The notes under the pieces: generated by a model
What the model saw: only the letters and a program-made list of their open reading frames with translations
Database searches by the model: none
Told to the model about the DNA's origin: nothing
Shown here: piece after piece, positions 45,441-54,369 of the stretch
How positions within the stretch are numbered: the first letter of the stretch is position 1
Layout: each line of letters starts with the position of its first letter
Translations under genes and position numbers: made by a program
NCBI GenBank assembly: GCA_944323805.1
Contig: CALUTW010000003.1
Span: forward strand, 1-64,000
DNA length: 64,000 nucleotides
Direction: 5' to 3'
From: an uncultured Bacteroidales bacterium
GTDB lineage: Bacteria; Bacteroidota; Bacteroidia; Bacteroidales; UBA932

Positions 45441-46151
45441 CTATTTCTTGTCTTTGCAGCAGCCGCCGTTCCCGTGTCCGTGGCATTCATGTCCTTCGCC
45501 ATGTTCTCCGCAGCATCCGCCGTCTCCGTGTCCGTGGCATTCGTGTCCTTCGCCATGTCCTCCGCAGCAGCCGTCTCCGTGTCCGTGGCATTCATGGCCC
45601 TCTCCGTGTCCTTCGCCATGACCGTGGCAGCCGTGCCCGCCTTCATGCCCGCCGCAGCAACAGCTGTGCACGTATTCTCCGTGAAGGCCTTCTTTCAGTT
45701 CTTTCTCGGTGGCATCCCTGACTGTAAGTATTTCCCCTGAAAAATTGAGGGTCTTGCCGGCCATAGGGGAGTTGAGGTCCATTTTAACGGTTTTCTCGCT
45801 CACTTCCAGTACTTTGCCTGGAACAACCTCTCCACGGCCATTGAGCATCGGGATGGTAGTGCCAGGGACAAGGAGATTCTCCTGTATGACCCCGTTCACT
45901 TCAAATGCCTCTTTCGGCAGGTCGACTATCCTGTTCGGGTCTGTTTCCCCGTATCCTTCTTCAGGCGTAAGCGTGAATCTGAATCTGCTTCCCGGTTCGA
46001 GCCCTGCGATGTTCTGTTCGAACTTGTCGAGCAGGCTTCTGGTCCCGTGGATATAGTCGAGAGGTTTCTCTCTGGTTGTCCTGTCAACGATTTCTCCGTC
46101 GACTTCAAGTTCATAGCACAGTTCAACCACTTTGTTCGTGTCGATTTTCAT
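45441..46151 (-). CDS. slyD: SlyD-type FKBP peptidyl-prolyl isomerase with His/Cys-rich tail
   Basis: A 236-residue cytosolic prolyl isomerase and chaperone. The FKBP part (1-75 and 130-155) has the SlyD order: VVELCYELEVDGEIVDRT, PLDYIHGTRSLLDKFEQNI and TPEEGYGETDPN, with the insert-in-flap domain between. From residue 163 the protein turns into a metal-binding tail of His, Cys and Gly. The unit GEGHECHGHGDG recurs at about 183, 200 and 218, separated by CC pairs. SlyD tails bind nickel, zinc or copper. This tail is longer and more regular than that of E. coli. It is the first gene of a four-gene minus-strand set. Confidence 0.92.
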   Translation of the reverse strand: MKIDTNKVVELCYELEVDGEIVDRTTREKPLDYIHGTRSLLDKFEQNIAGLEPGSRFRFTLTPEEGYGETDPNRIVDLPKEAFEVNGVIQENLLVPGTTIPMLNGRGEVVPGKVLEVSEKTVKMDLNSPMAGKTLNFSGEILTVRDATEKELKEGLHGEYVHSCCCGGHEGGHGCHGHGEGHGEGHECHGHGDGCCGGHGEGHECHGHGDGGCCGEHGEGHECHGHGNGGCCKDKK

Positions 46152-46206
46152 CGTTATAGCTTTTTAAATATTAAATTTCCAGTTATGGCTCCGGATGCAT
46201 CAGGTC

Positions 46207-47637
46207 TCACGCACTGAAGTCAACCCCGTCAAAAGCCAGGGTAGGTATCTGCCATCTTGAGCATCCCCGTGCATCAGATCCCGCGGCAAGCAGGCTGTTC
46301 CAGAGCGTTATCATATTGCCGGTAACAAGCATTTCCCGGACAGGATGGGAGATTTTCCCGTTACGGAAAGCGAAGCCTTCGATGCCGTATGAGAAATCCC
46401 CGGTCACGGGATTGCAGTTGCCGCCGTTGAATCCGCAGACATAAATGCCGTTTCCGCACGATTCTAGGACGGCCTGCAAAGATATCTCTTTTTCTTTTGA
46501 ATCCCAAGATGAATATGGCATCAGTACAGGCCGTGATACACCTTCGACAGTAGGCGCCAGTCCTGTCTTTCCCGCCATGTAGGTATTGGTAAAATATTCT
46601 TTTACAGTTCCTTCCTGTATGACAGGGCTGTCCGAGGTCGCCACACCTTCCGTGTCGTACAGCCTGCTTCCCGGCTTTCCGGGAGTGCGCGCAAGGTCCA
46701 TGATTGTAAGTCCGGAGGAAAACACCTTCCTGTCCAGGCTGTCTTCAAGGAACGAGTTCTTCTGCTGGATCGACATTGCGTTCAGGGCGTTAAACAGCGG
46801 AGATACCAGCCTTGAGCTTACAGTCCTGTCAACGACCATGCGGAACTTCCCGCTTCTGTGCCGTTTAGGGCCTATCTGTCTTATTGCCCGTTCCAGGGCA
46901 GTCTTCGAGCAGTCTTTCACGTCCAGCGATGCAAGGAACGGGGATGATTCCCACCAGTAGCCGCTGTATCTGTTCCCGGCATTGTCCTGGATTGTCAATT
47001 CAGAGCAGAAAGCGAAAGAAGTCTCCATGTGCCGTCCCTCGAATCCCTGCGAATCTGCCGTATAATTGTCGTCCACGGAATCCGAATATTCGCATTCTTC
47101 TGAAATGATGCTGTATCTGTCCGTCTCCCGGCAGGATCCGGCGATGCCGCCTGCCTTGTCATTGTACAGCATGGAGCCGGACATGGCTGCCGACAGTTTC
47201 CTTTCGGCCGTGATTTCCGGATAGGCCGGGTCATAAAGCCCTGTCTCCTTCCCGGTCACAGCATCGCATGCTGTCCTTTCCGGGGAGGGGAGCTGCCGGA
47301 ATCTGTCGGGTGCAAGCATCCTGACTGTCTCCAATGCCTTCGATATGAAACCGTCGAGGCTCCGGGTATCCAGCATGTTCGTTGAGAATGTCCCGTATTT
47401 CCCTTCGGCAAACAGGTAGATGAATATCGACCTGTCGGCCGAATGCATCACTTTGTCCAGTTCGCCGTTCAGCAGCGAATATGAATCCATGACGCTTTTG
47501 CTGAGCGATACCCTGGCCTGTCCGGCCCCGAGTTCAAGTGCCTTGCCTATGCAATGGCGGGCGGCTTTCTTTTCTTCCTCCGTAATAAGTCCGGCTCCTG
47601 ATATTTCCCCTCTGTCTATGATTTCTGGCTTCTGCAT
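46207..47637 (-). CDS. tldE: TldE/PmbA-type metalloprotease partner
   Basis: A 476-residue member of the modulator of DNA gyrase (PmbA/TldD) family. It works with TldD in a heterodimer that degrades unfolded peptides and matures some ribosomal peptides. This subunit lacks the HExxxH zinc motif of TldD, as expected for TldE. Recognisable parts include SYSLLNGELDKVMHS near the N-terminus, DNAGNRYSGYWWESSPFLA, LYDTEGVATSDSPVIQEG and CNPVTGDFSYGIEGFAFRNG at the C-terminus. I start at 47637; the frame extends 41 codons upstream into the tldD end. It follows tldD by 35 bp. Confidence 0.85.
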   Translation of the reverse strand: MQKPEIIDRGEISGAGLITEEEKKAARHCIGKALELGAGQARVSLSKSVMDSYSLLNGELDKVMHSADRSIFIYLFAEGKYGTFSTNMLDTRSLDGFISKALETVRMLAPDRFRQLPSPERTACDAVTGKETGLYDPAYPEITAERKLSAAMSGSMLYNDKAGGIAGSCRETDRYSIISEECEYSDSVDDNYTADSQGFEGRHMETSFAFCSELTIQDNAGNRYSGYWWESSPFLASLDVKDCSKTALERAIRQIGPKRHRSGKFRMVVDRTVSSRLVSPLFNALNAMSIQQKNSFLEDSLDRKVFSSGLTIMDLARTPGKPGSRLYDTEGVATSDSPVIQEGTVKEYFTNTYMAGKTGLAPTVEGVSRPVLMPYSSWDSKEKEISLQAVLESCGNGIYVCGFNGGNCNPVTGDFSYGIEGFAFRNGKISHPVREMLVTGNMITLWNSLLAAGSDARGCSRWQIPTLAFDGVDFSA

Positions 47638-47672
47638 TGTCTGTCGTGAATTTGTCTTCCGTGCTTTTCCCG

Positions 47673-49097
47673 TTATTCTCCTCCTACGGTAAGGGACCTG
47701 ACAAGTACTGTCGGTATCCCGCAGCTGACCGCTGCACTCTGGTCCTTGCCGCATGTCCATGTCCCGTTGTCTATCTTCAGGTCATTGCCGACGGCCGTGA
47801 TGTCCGCAAGCGCCTGCGGTCCGTTTCCTATTATATTGATGTCCTTTACAGGCATTGTAAGCGTGCCGTTCTCTATCAGTCTGCCGCTCTTGACATAGAA
47901 AGTAAAGTCTCCTTCCCCGATCTTGACCTGTCCGTTGGCGAATTCATCCACATAGATTCCCTTTTTTACCGATGCGATGATATCTTCAGGGGAAGTGGCT
48001 CCGTTTTCCATATATGTGGCTCTCATCCTCGGTATCGGATTGAACCTGAATGATTCCCTGCGTCCGTTGCCGGTGGGGGCGACTCCATACCATCTTGCGC
48101 TTATCCTGTCATGGAGGTATGAGTTCAATATCCCGTCCCTTACCATGTAAGTCTTCTGTCCGGGGATGCCCTCATCATCATATGTGCAGGCACCTCTGTT
48201 GTACATTATTGTGCCGTCATCTACAATATTGATCCCGGGTGCGCAGATTCTTTTGCCGATCCGTCCGGAGAATATGGATTGCCCCTTCCTGTTGAAGTCC
48301 GCTTCAAAGGAATGTCCCATCGCTTCGTGCAGGAGTATGCCCGAGGCTCCGGCCCCCATGACTACAGGCATCTTCCCGCCTTTGGGCCGTCTTGCCTCGA
48401 ACCTGAGGTCTATCCCGGCTACAGCATCCTCCGCCATTTCCTCGGCAATGCTGTCAGTGACTATTTCCGCCCCCATGCGGAAGCTTCTGGAGACCGACTT
48501 GCTTTCGTTCCTCGTGCCGTCGGAGAAAATCACGGATGCCGTAATGCTGGCGAGAGGCCTGGTATCGCAGGCCAGTTCTCCGCAGGAATTGTACATCATG
48601 ATGTCGCTTACGGAGCTGGACAGCCTGGCGGTAACCTTGGCCACCCTGCTGTCCTTTGAGAAGATTCTTTTCTCAAGGTCTTTCAGAAACGGGAGGAATA
48701 TGCCGGCGGAAGTGTCCCTCCATGATATCCTCATCGGATAGAAAGAGCCCCGGGGCGCCTGTGCCGTGCCTGTGACAGCGAATGGACCGGCACAGGACGA
48801 TGTCCCTCCCGCTATCATGGCAGCAGCCTTTGCGGCAGCCGTAAGATCCTGCATGTCTGTGTTTTCTGCATATGCATATCCGGTCTTTTCCCCTTTAAGT
48901 ACCCTTATTCCGGCACCATAGTCTATGTGGAATCCTCCGGAAGTGACTTCCCCGTCGCGCAGAAGGAGGTCATTATATGTCGTATATTCGAGATACAGGT
49001 CCGCATAGTCTCCTCCATGGGACAGGGCTGTCCTGACGAGCTGCTCCATCTGCGGTACCGTGATATTGAATGTCTCTGTGAAATGTCCGTTGTCCAT
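47673..49097 (-). CDS. tldD: TldD-type metalloprotease
   Basis: A zinc metalloprotease of about 474 residues. The metal motif HEAMGHSFEAD (HExxxH) lies mid-protein after MPVVMGAGASGILL. Other TldD features are YADLYLEYTTYNDLLLRDGE, GAGIRVLKGEKTGYAYAEN, YDDEGIPGQKTYMVRDGILN and GEGDFTFYVKSGRLIENG. I start at MDNGHF (49097). The longer start at 49124 would overlap the upstream zeta-like gene. Partner tldE is next. Confidence 0.9.
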   Translation of the reverse strand: MDNGHFTETFNITVPQMEQLVRTALSHGGDYADLYLEYTTYNDLLLRDGEVTSGGFHIDYGAGIRVLKGEKTGYAYAENTDMQDLTAAAKAAAMIAGGTSSCAGPFAVTGTAQAPRGSFYPMRISWRDTSAGIFLPFLKDLEKRIFSKDSRVAKVTARLSSSVSDIMMYNSCGELACDTRPLASITASVIFSDGTRNESKSVSRSFRMGAEIVTDSIAEEMAEDAVAGIDLRFEARRPKGGKMPVVMGAGASGILLHEAMGHSFEADFNRKGQSIFSGRIGKRICAPGINIVDDGTIMYNRGACTYDDEGIPGQKTYMVRDGILNSYLHDRISARWYGVAPTGNGRRESFRFNPIPRMRATYMENGATSPEDIIASVKKGIYVDEFANGQVKIGEGDFTFYVKSGRLIENGTLTMPVKDINIIGNGPQALADITAVGNDLKIDNGTWTCGKDQSAAVSCGIPTVLVRSLTVGGE

Positions 49098-49113
49098 ATG
49101 TTCCTTACTCCTG

Positions 49114-49728
49114 TTACGCCTCATCCTGATTCATCTCAAGGGCATATCTTCTTATGTGCTCGTATGTCTCCCTGTCTTTTATGTTTATAAGCTCGTCCCG
49201 GCTGCCTTCTGCAATTACCCTGAAAGGTATCCTGGAATTATCCGCCAGAATCCATCTGTCGCAGACAGGTGCATAGTCCCTGAAAAAGTATTTCAGCCCC
49301 ATGCCGTATCTCCTGCGGACTGTCTCTTCCGGTATATTGTGCCCTCCGGCCTCTACCCTCGCCTTGACCCTTGCGACAGCGAGGTCAGGGGAGTTGAGCC
49401 AGAAATACATGAGGGTTACGGTATAGCCTTCATCCTGGGCCTGGCTGATAGTCTTCAGGAGTGTCCTTGTGGCAAGAGTGGTCTCGATGCCGAAGTCCTC
49501 CTTCTTCCGGAACAGGTATCTGATTTTCAGAAGCATCAGTCTGCTGGCCTGGATTGAGGCCTTTTCCGGGGAAAACGGTGCAAGGCCTTTGGCGAATTCG
49601 TCGGAATTCACGAACTGGCTGCATTCAAGCATTTCGGGCAGCAGAGTGTAGGATGCGGTCGTCTTGCCGGCTCCGTTGCATCCGGATATGATATAAAGTT
49701 TTGGCATATAGCTGGAATTTCCTGTCAT
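49114..49728 (-). CDS. Zeta-toxin-like P-loop kinase
   Basis: A 204-residue protein of the zeta toxin / predicted ABC-type ATPase group. The Walker A is SGCNGAGKTT (about 15-24), followed by QFVNSDEFAKGL with the Asp that in zeta toxins acts on UDP-GlcNAc. GIETTLATRTLL and the Arg-rich ARVKARVEAGGHNIPEETVRRRY come later. Zeta toxins usually have an epsilon-type antitoxin beside them, and none is seen. The ATG at 49728 overlaps the upstream stop as ATGA, implying coupled translation with the DUF2400 gene; MPKLY at 49707 is an alternative. A housekeeping phosphotransfer role is as likely as toxicity. Confidence 0.82.
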   Translation of the reverse strand: MTGNSSYMPKLYIISGCNGAGKTTASYTLLPEMLECSQFVNSDEFAKGLAPFSPEKASIQASRLMLLKIRYLFRKKEDFGIETTLATRTLLKTISQAQDEGYTVTLMYFWLNSPDLAVARVKARVEAGGHNIPEETVRRRYGMGLKYFFRDYAPVCDRWILADNSRIPFRVIAEGSRDELINIKDRETYEHIRRYALEMNQDEA

Positions 49729-50429
49729 TTACCTGTATCGACCCCGTATCCGAACAGGGCGAAGTCCCCCTTGCATGGGTCTCCGGGGAAAATATCCCTG
49801 AAGACGTCAGTAATCTCGCGTACGGTCACTATGTCCTTCTGTTTCCTTGCGGTCAGTCCGAGTGCGGCAGCCTCTTCATATACATGCACGTCAAGCGGTA
49901 TGAGCAGGCTGTCCTTTCCGGTTGCGGTCCATAGCCCGAGGTCGACTTTCCCGTCATCCCTTACCATCCATCTGCGCATCATGTTTATCTTCTTGTCCGG
50001 TGCCTTCGGATCCTCTTTCCTGCCGTAAATCCTGCATCTGATCTCCCCGGTGGACATGCCCTCGATGCTGCCGGTCTCCGAGTAGATGTCCCTGAGCCTT
50101 GAGCAGATGGCCGCGAACTCGCTCCATTTCACGGTCCGGTGGAGACTGACATCGTCATCCCTGTATCTTCCCCGCATCACATAGTCGTACGGCTTCCATC
50201 CCATTTCGTCCATTGCCCTGCCGCAGTCCCTGACAATCATCGATCTCCTGCCCCACGCGAGATGCGCGGCGATTACGGCGGAAATCTCGACATCGGCAAG
50301 AGAACATTGTCCCTGCCGGAATTTCCCGGCCATCATGGTCGGGAAAATGATCGGGTCTTCCCGGAAATATTGCGGGTCGTTGTATTTTTCAGCCCAGCTG
50401 ATAAGCCTGTTCCTGGTCAAGGAGTCCAT
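49725..50429 (-). CDS. DUF2400 / TIGR02757 family protein
   Basis: A 234-residue protein of a family common in Bacteroidota and other anaerobes, function unproven. The hallmark segment INMMRRWMVRDDGKVDLGLW is present, followed by LLIPLDVHVYEEAAALGL and a C-terminal helix-hairpin-helix-like part ending in GDFALFGYGV. That pattern resembles DNA glycosylases of the endonuclease III type, and a nucleic-acid role has been suggested by similarity. It heads a four-gene unit with the zeta-like kinase, tldD and tldE, with a well-formed promoter upstream. Confidence 0.87.
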   Translation of the reverse strand: MDSLTRNRLISWAEKYNDPQYFREDPIIFPTMMAGKFRQGQCSLADVEISAVIAAHLAWGRRSMIVRDCGRAMDEMGWKPYDYVMRGRYRDDDVSLHRTVKWSEFAAICSRLRDIYSETGSIEGMSTGEIRCRIYGRKEDPKAPDKKINMMRRWMVRDDGKVDLGLWTATGKDSLLIPLDVHVYEEAAALGLTARKQKDIVTVREITDVFRDIFPGDPCKGDFALFGYGVDTGK

Positions 50430-50461
50430 TGCAGTTTCTGATTAGATATAACCGTATCCTG

Positions 50462-50492
50462 CAAAAATAATTCATTTGTCTTGCAATGCAAA
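50462..50492 (-). promoter_or_regulatory. Promoter of the DUF2400-zeta-tldD-tldE unit
   Basis: On the minus strand TTTG (50492 to 50489), a 19-bp spacer and TATTTTTG (50469 to 50462) form a textbook Bacteroidota promoter just after the RluA gene stop. Confidence 0.75.
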
Positions 50493-50494
50493 AT

Positions 50495-52186
50495 TTAAGG
50501 CGTGACCTTTTCCCATGGGGGCTTTGAACTGAAAATCATGTGCTTGCCGGTCACGGGATGTGTGAATTCCAGCCCTGAGGCGTGCAGGTGCAGCCTTGAT
50601 GCGGAGCCTGCTCCTCCGTACAGCAGGTCTCCTGTCACAGGGGCATCGAGACCGTCCGGATGGGCTGCATGCACCCGCAGCTGGTGGGTCCTTCCTGTCA
50701 GGGGATGGAATTCCACACTTGCAGTATCTTCCCCGACACTCAGTATCCTGTATGTCGAATATGCAGCCTTGCCGGCACTGTCAACGCATTGCCGGGGCCG
50801 GTGCACGATGTCGGGGGCAAGAGGCAATGAGATATGCCCTTCCTCTCCGGCATGGTGCTTCATTCTCCATTCCGCAGCCTTGTCCCCGCTTCCTATGTCT
50901 ACTGAGGCAGCATATGTCTTGTTTACGCAGCGGCTCGCGAAGGCTTTCTGCAGGGCTGCCTGTACAGATGGCGTCATGGCGAAGACGATGAGTCCCGACG
51001 TATCCATGTCGAGCCTGTGCACGGAGTATATCTTCCTGCCGCTGTCCTCCAGCATTTCCTGCAATGACTTCATCCCGTTCAGCCCCGGGACACTCGGGAG
51101 TCCGGAAGGCTTGTCTGCGACAATAATGGCTGCGTCCTCGTAGATTATTTCAGGCACGTCTGAGACGGTACCGGCTGAAACAGTTTCAAGCCCTTCGAGC
51201 ATGAACCCCAGAAGAGGCCCGCATTTGGATGTGCATGACGGGTAAAAGCGCCCGTGTGTCCGGAGCTCTTTCCCGCTGCTTGCCCCGTACCAGAATTCCC
51301 CCATTGCAACAGGTTCGAGCCCGTTGAGATAAGCATATTGAAGCAGTTTCGGCGCTGCGCATTCCCCCGTGCCTCCGGGAGGGACAAGCCCCCGGCGGCT
51401 GAAAATCCCGGTTATGCTTTCTGTCTCCCCGCGCGCATTCCTGACCCTGAAATTATCGGATATCCATTTCTGGAGATTGTCCGACATGATCTTTCTCCTC
51501 TCAGTCAGGCTTCTGACCTCGTCCCTCATTGGGGCTGCCCTGCCGATGGCTTCCCGGATCATGGCCTCATGCCGCGCACTGATACGTTTCAGCTCGGCTT
51601 TTTCAAACTGGCTTTCCTTTATCATTCCGGCATTGAGGTCAGGCCCCTCATAGAAATGCAGGTCGTCCCCTGACGGCTTTTCTCCCGAGGCGATGGCTTT
51701 CCTCAGCCTCTCCCTGCGCTGCCGTGATTCCGCCATACGGCATTTCCAACTGTTTTCCGCTTCCGTCTTCTTTTCAGACAGCAATGATATTCCGGCTTCT
51801 GCACTCTTGTATTCCTGCGAGCTGACAATGGAGTCTATCCTCCTGCTGATGCCGGATATGATGCTTTCCTCTTTTCTGAAATGTCCGTCCGGGTCAAGGA
51901 GGTCAAAAATCGGAGGGACAAAATAGGGCAGGGAATTCCGTCCACCGGCATTGCCGGAGAATGCCGCAAGGAATCCGTAGCCCCCATCTGTCCTGACCAC
52001 GAGCACGCCGAGCATCTTTCCCTCGGACATGGCATCGTGAAGGCTTCTGTCGGAATCTATATGGGATATCACTTTTCCGGCAGCCATGATGACGGCCGGA
52101 CATGGAGCATACCTGAACGGGTCAGGGAATTTCTGCGGGACATCATTGTCTCCGCATTCCAGTGCATGGAGAATCTCTTCCATCAC
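50495..52186 (-). CDS. RluA-family pseudouridine synthase with long N-terminal region
   Basis: A 563-residue protein. The C-terminal 220 residues are an RluA/RsuA-type pseudouridine synthase. It starts with IIYEDAAIIVADKPSGLPSV, has the catalytic Asp in HRLDMDTSG, and ends with LTGRTHQLRVHAAH and HLHASGLEFTHPVTG. The first 300 residues are not an S4 domain. They include GYGFLAAFSGNAGGRNSLPYF, then a charged coiled-coil of about 120 residues, then a Cys-containing segment. Similar long RluA proteins occur in Bacteroidota. It probably modifies rRNA or tRNA; the target is unknown. Its start overlaps the antiporter stop (ATGA). Confidence 0.86.
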   Translation of the reverse strand: MMEEILHALECGDNDVPQKFPDPFRYAPCPAVIMAAGKVISHIDSDRSLHDAMSEGKMLGVLVVRTDGGYGFLAAFSGNAGGRNSLPYFVPPIFDLLDPDGHFRKEESIISGISRRIDSIVSSQEYKSAEAGISLLSEKKTEAENSWKCRMAESRQRRERLRKAIASGEKPSGDDLHFYEGPDLNAGMIKESQFEKAELKRISARHEAMIREAIGRAAPMRDEVRSLTERRKIMSDNLQKWISDNFRVRNARGETESITGIFSRRGLVPPGGTGECAAPKLLQYAYLNGLEPVAMGEFWYGASSGKELRTHGRFYPSCTSKCGPLLGFMLEGLETVSAGTVSDVPEIIYEDAAIIVADKPSGLPSVPGLNGMKSLQEMLEDSGRKIYSVHRLDMDTSGLIVFAMTPSVQAALQKAFASRCVNKTYAASVDIGSGDKAAEWRMKHHAGEEGHISLPLAPDIVHRPRQCVDSAGKAAYSTYRILSVGEDTASVEFHPLTGRTHQLRVHAAHPDGLDAPVTGDLLYGGAGSASRLHLHASGLEFTHPVTGKHMIFSSKPPWEKVTP

Positions 52187-53661
52187 TCCGGAGTGTCATT
52201 GTCATACACAATCAGCAGCTTGTCCCCTGCCTTCAGTATGCGGCTCCCGTTGGGGACAATGAATTTCCCGTCCCTCTTTATCATCATTACCAGCATCCCT
52301 TCCGGCATCCTGAGTTCCTTAAGTGTCCTGCCGTGGGCGAGGGACTCTTCCGTCAGGGTCATCTCGACGAGCTTCCCGGCCTCTTCCGGGACCTCGAACC
52401 CGAGTTCAGTCTCCGATTCAGGGACCGGCATGTCGAGCTTCAGGAGCCTGGAGGCATAGGAGATTGTGCTCCCTTGAAGTACAAGCGACAATATGGTAAT
52501 GAAGAACACCACATTGAAGATGATGTCGGAGCCTTCGATGCCTTCAACGACAGGATATGTGGCGAATATGATCGGCACTGCCCCCCTGAGTCCGACCCAT
52601 GAGATGAATGTCCTGGATGCAAATGTGATTTTCCTGAAGGGGAGGAGGGTAAGGAATACGCTGGCAGGTCTTGCAACAAGCATCATGAACAGGCCGATGA
52701 GCAGGGCGGCAGGCGCTGCCTTCATCATTTCATGAGGATTGACCAGCAGTCCGAGCGTAATGAACATTACCACCTGCATCATCCATGTCATACCGTCGAA
52801 GAATGCGAATATGTCCTTCCTGTTGACAAGCCTGTGGTTCCCGATTATGATTCCGGCAAGGTATACGGCCAGATATCCGTTCCCGTATAGCTTGGTGGTG
52901 GTCGTGAATGTAAAGAATACCACGCTCATCAGCATTATTGCATACAGAGGGGTGTTCTTGAGGTTTATGCGGTTAAGCACCCATATCGAGGCATAGCCCA
53001 TGAGGACGCCTGCAGCTGTACCTATCCCGAACTGGAGCACAAGGGTCTTGAGTGCCTCAAGTATTATCCCTCCCGTGCTGACCGCTTCGGCTCCTGTGCC
53101 GTTCAGGCTTCCTGCGACCTGGATGAGCAGGATTGTCAGTATATAGGCCATAGGGTCGTTGCTTCCGCTCTCAAGCTCGAGCAAAGGCCGCAGATTGTTC
53201 TTGAGGCCCTGCTTTTTCTGTCCGAGGATGTTGAATACCGAGGCGGAGTCCGTGGAGGACATTGTGGCTGCGAGCAGGAAGCATGTGATGGCATGCAGGG
53301 ACAGCGGGAATGACTGCCATTCAGACAGCAGAAATATGAACAGTCCCGTGAATGCAGTGGTCAGGACCACTCCGGCCGTCGACAATGCCAGCCCTGGCCC
53401 GAGGACCGGTCTGATTTCCTTGAACCGGGTTTCGAGACCTCCGGTAAACAGGATGATACACAGCGCCACCATGCCTATGAACTGGGCCTGTCCGACATTG
53501 TCGAACTGCAGTCCCAGGCCGTCGGAGCCGAAAATCATGCCGGCAATAAGGAAAAGCAGGAGGGAAGGCAGTCCGAAACGGTAGCCTACCTTGCTGATAA
53601 GGATGCCGCAGAATATCAGTATCGACATTATCAGCAGTATGTTTTCAGAAGAGAATGTCAT
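52183..53661 (-). CDS. K+/H+ antiporter of the CPA1 (NhaP2) type
   Basis: A 492-residue membrane protein. About twelve transmembrane helices make up residues 1-390, with typical CPA1 segments such as FGLPSLLLFLIAGMIFGSDG, SSTDSASVFNILG (conserved Thr/Ser-Asp) and GLRGAVPIIFATYPVV. The C-terminal cytosolic region (about 405-490; LVEMTLTEESLAHGRTLKEL, GDKLLIVYDND) is a TrkA-C (RCK-C) regulatory domain, which argues for potassium or sodium export linked to osmotic or pH control. It overlaps the downstream RluA gene by 4 bp. Confidence 0.9.
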   Translation of the reverse strand: MTFSSENILLIMSILIFCGILISKVGYRFGLPSLLLFLIAGMIFGSDGLGLQFDNVGQAQFIGMVALCIILFTGGLETRFKEIRPVLGPGLALSTAGVVLTTAFTGLFIFLLSEWQSFPLSLHAITCFLLAATMSSTDSASVFNILGQKKQGLKNNLRPLLELESGSNDPMAYILTILLIQVAGSLNGTGAEAVSTGGIILEALKTLVLQFGIGTAAGVLMGYASIWVLNRINLKNTPLYAIMLMSVVFFTFTTTTKLYGNGYLAVYLAGIIIGNHRLVNRKDIFAFFDGMTWMMQVVMFITLGLLVNPHEMMKAAPAALLIGLFMMLVARPASVFLTLLPFRKITFASRTFISWVGLRGAVPIIFATYPVVEGIEGSDIIFNVVFFITILSLVLQGSTISYASRLLKLDMPVPESETELGFEVPEEAGKLVEMTLTEESLAHGRTLKELRMPEGMLVMMIKRDGKFIVPNGSRILKAGDKLLIVYDNDTPE

Positions 53662-53703
53662 TCTTGAAAAAATTATGTGCCCTTGTCTCTGTTACGGGCG
53701 GTT

Positions 53704-54369
53704 TTACTTCTTATCCGGCTGCCCCGGATTATCCTGTTGCCTTGAAGCGTATTCCCTGCACCATTCCCTGATGCCGCATTCCTCGCAGTGGGGCTTCCGT
53801 GCCGTGCATATGTATCTCCCGAGCAGAATCAGCCAGTGATGCGCTATGGGACGCAGCTCGGGGATGATATTGTCAGTCAGATCCTTCTCCACAGCCTCGA
53901 CGGTTTTCCCGTCGGAAAGCCCCGTCCTGTGCGAGACGCGGAAGACATGGGTGTCGACTGCGATGACCGGCTTCCCGTAGATTACGGATGCAATCACATT
54001 CGCGGTCTTACGTCCTACTCCCGGCAGCTTCACGAGCTCGTCCGGATCAGCCGGCACTTCCCCGCCGAAATCTTCAGTCAGCATCCGGGCCATGCCTATC
54101 AGATGCCTGGCCTTGTTGTTCGGGAAGGAAATGGACCTGATGAGGTCCAGGACTTCTTCGAATGATGCATCTGCAAGAGTCCAGGGATCCGGGAACCTCC
54201 TGAAGATTTCAGGGGTGTACATGTTGACCCTCCTGTCCGTGCATTGTGCGGAGAGTATTACCGCTATCAGCAGATGGAAGGGGGTGTCATAGTGAAGCTC
54301 GGTCTCCGCAACAGGGACATTGTCCCTGAACCAGCCGATGATCCTGTCATATCTCTCCCGTACTGTCAT
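53704..54369 (-). CDS. nth: Endonuclease III
   Basis: DNA glycosylase and AP lyase that removes oxidised pyrimidines, about 221 residues. [10 protein letters not shown] and the helix-hairpin-helix [12 protein letters not shown] with the catalytic Lys are present, followed by the catalytic Asp in [14 protein letters not shown]. The C-terminal [4Fe-4S] motif is [17 protein letters not shown] (C-x6-C-x2-C-x5-C). I start at [10 protein letters not shown] (54369), which overlaps the end of ftsE by 23 bp; a frame start at 54456 would add 29 residues unlike the family. Confidence 0.93.
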   Translation of the reverse strand: MTVRERYDRIIGWFRDNVPVAETELHYDTPFHLLIAVILSAQCTDRRVNMYTPEIFRRFPDPWTLADASFEEVLDLIRSISFPNNKARHLIGMARMLTEDFGGEVPADPDELVKLPGVGRKTANVIASVIYGKPVIAVDTHVFRVSHRTGLSDGKTVEAVEKDLTDNIIPELRPIAHHWLILLGRYICTARKPHCEECGIREWCREYASRQQDNPGQPDKK

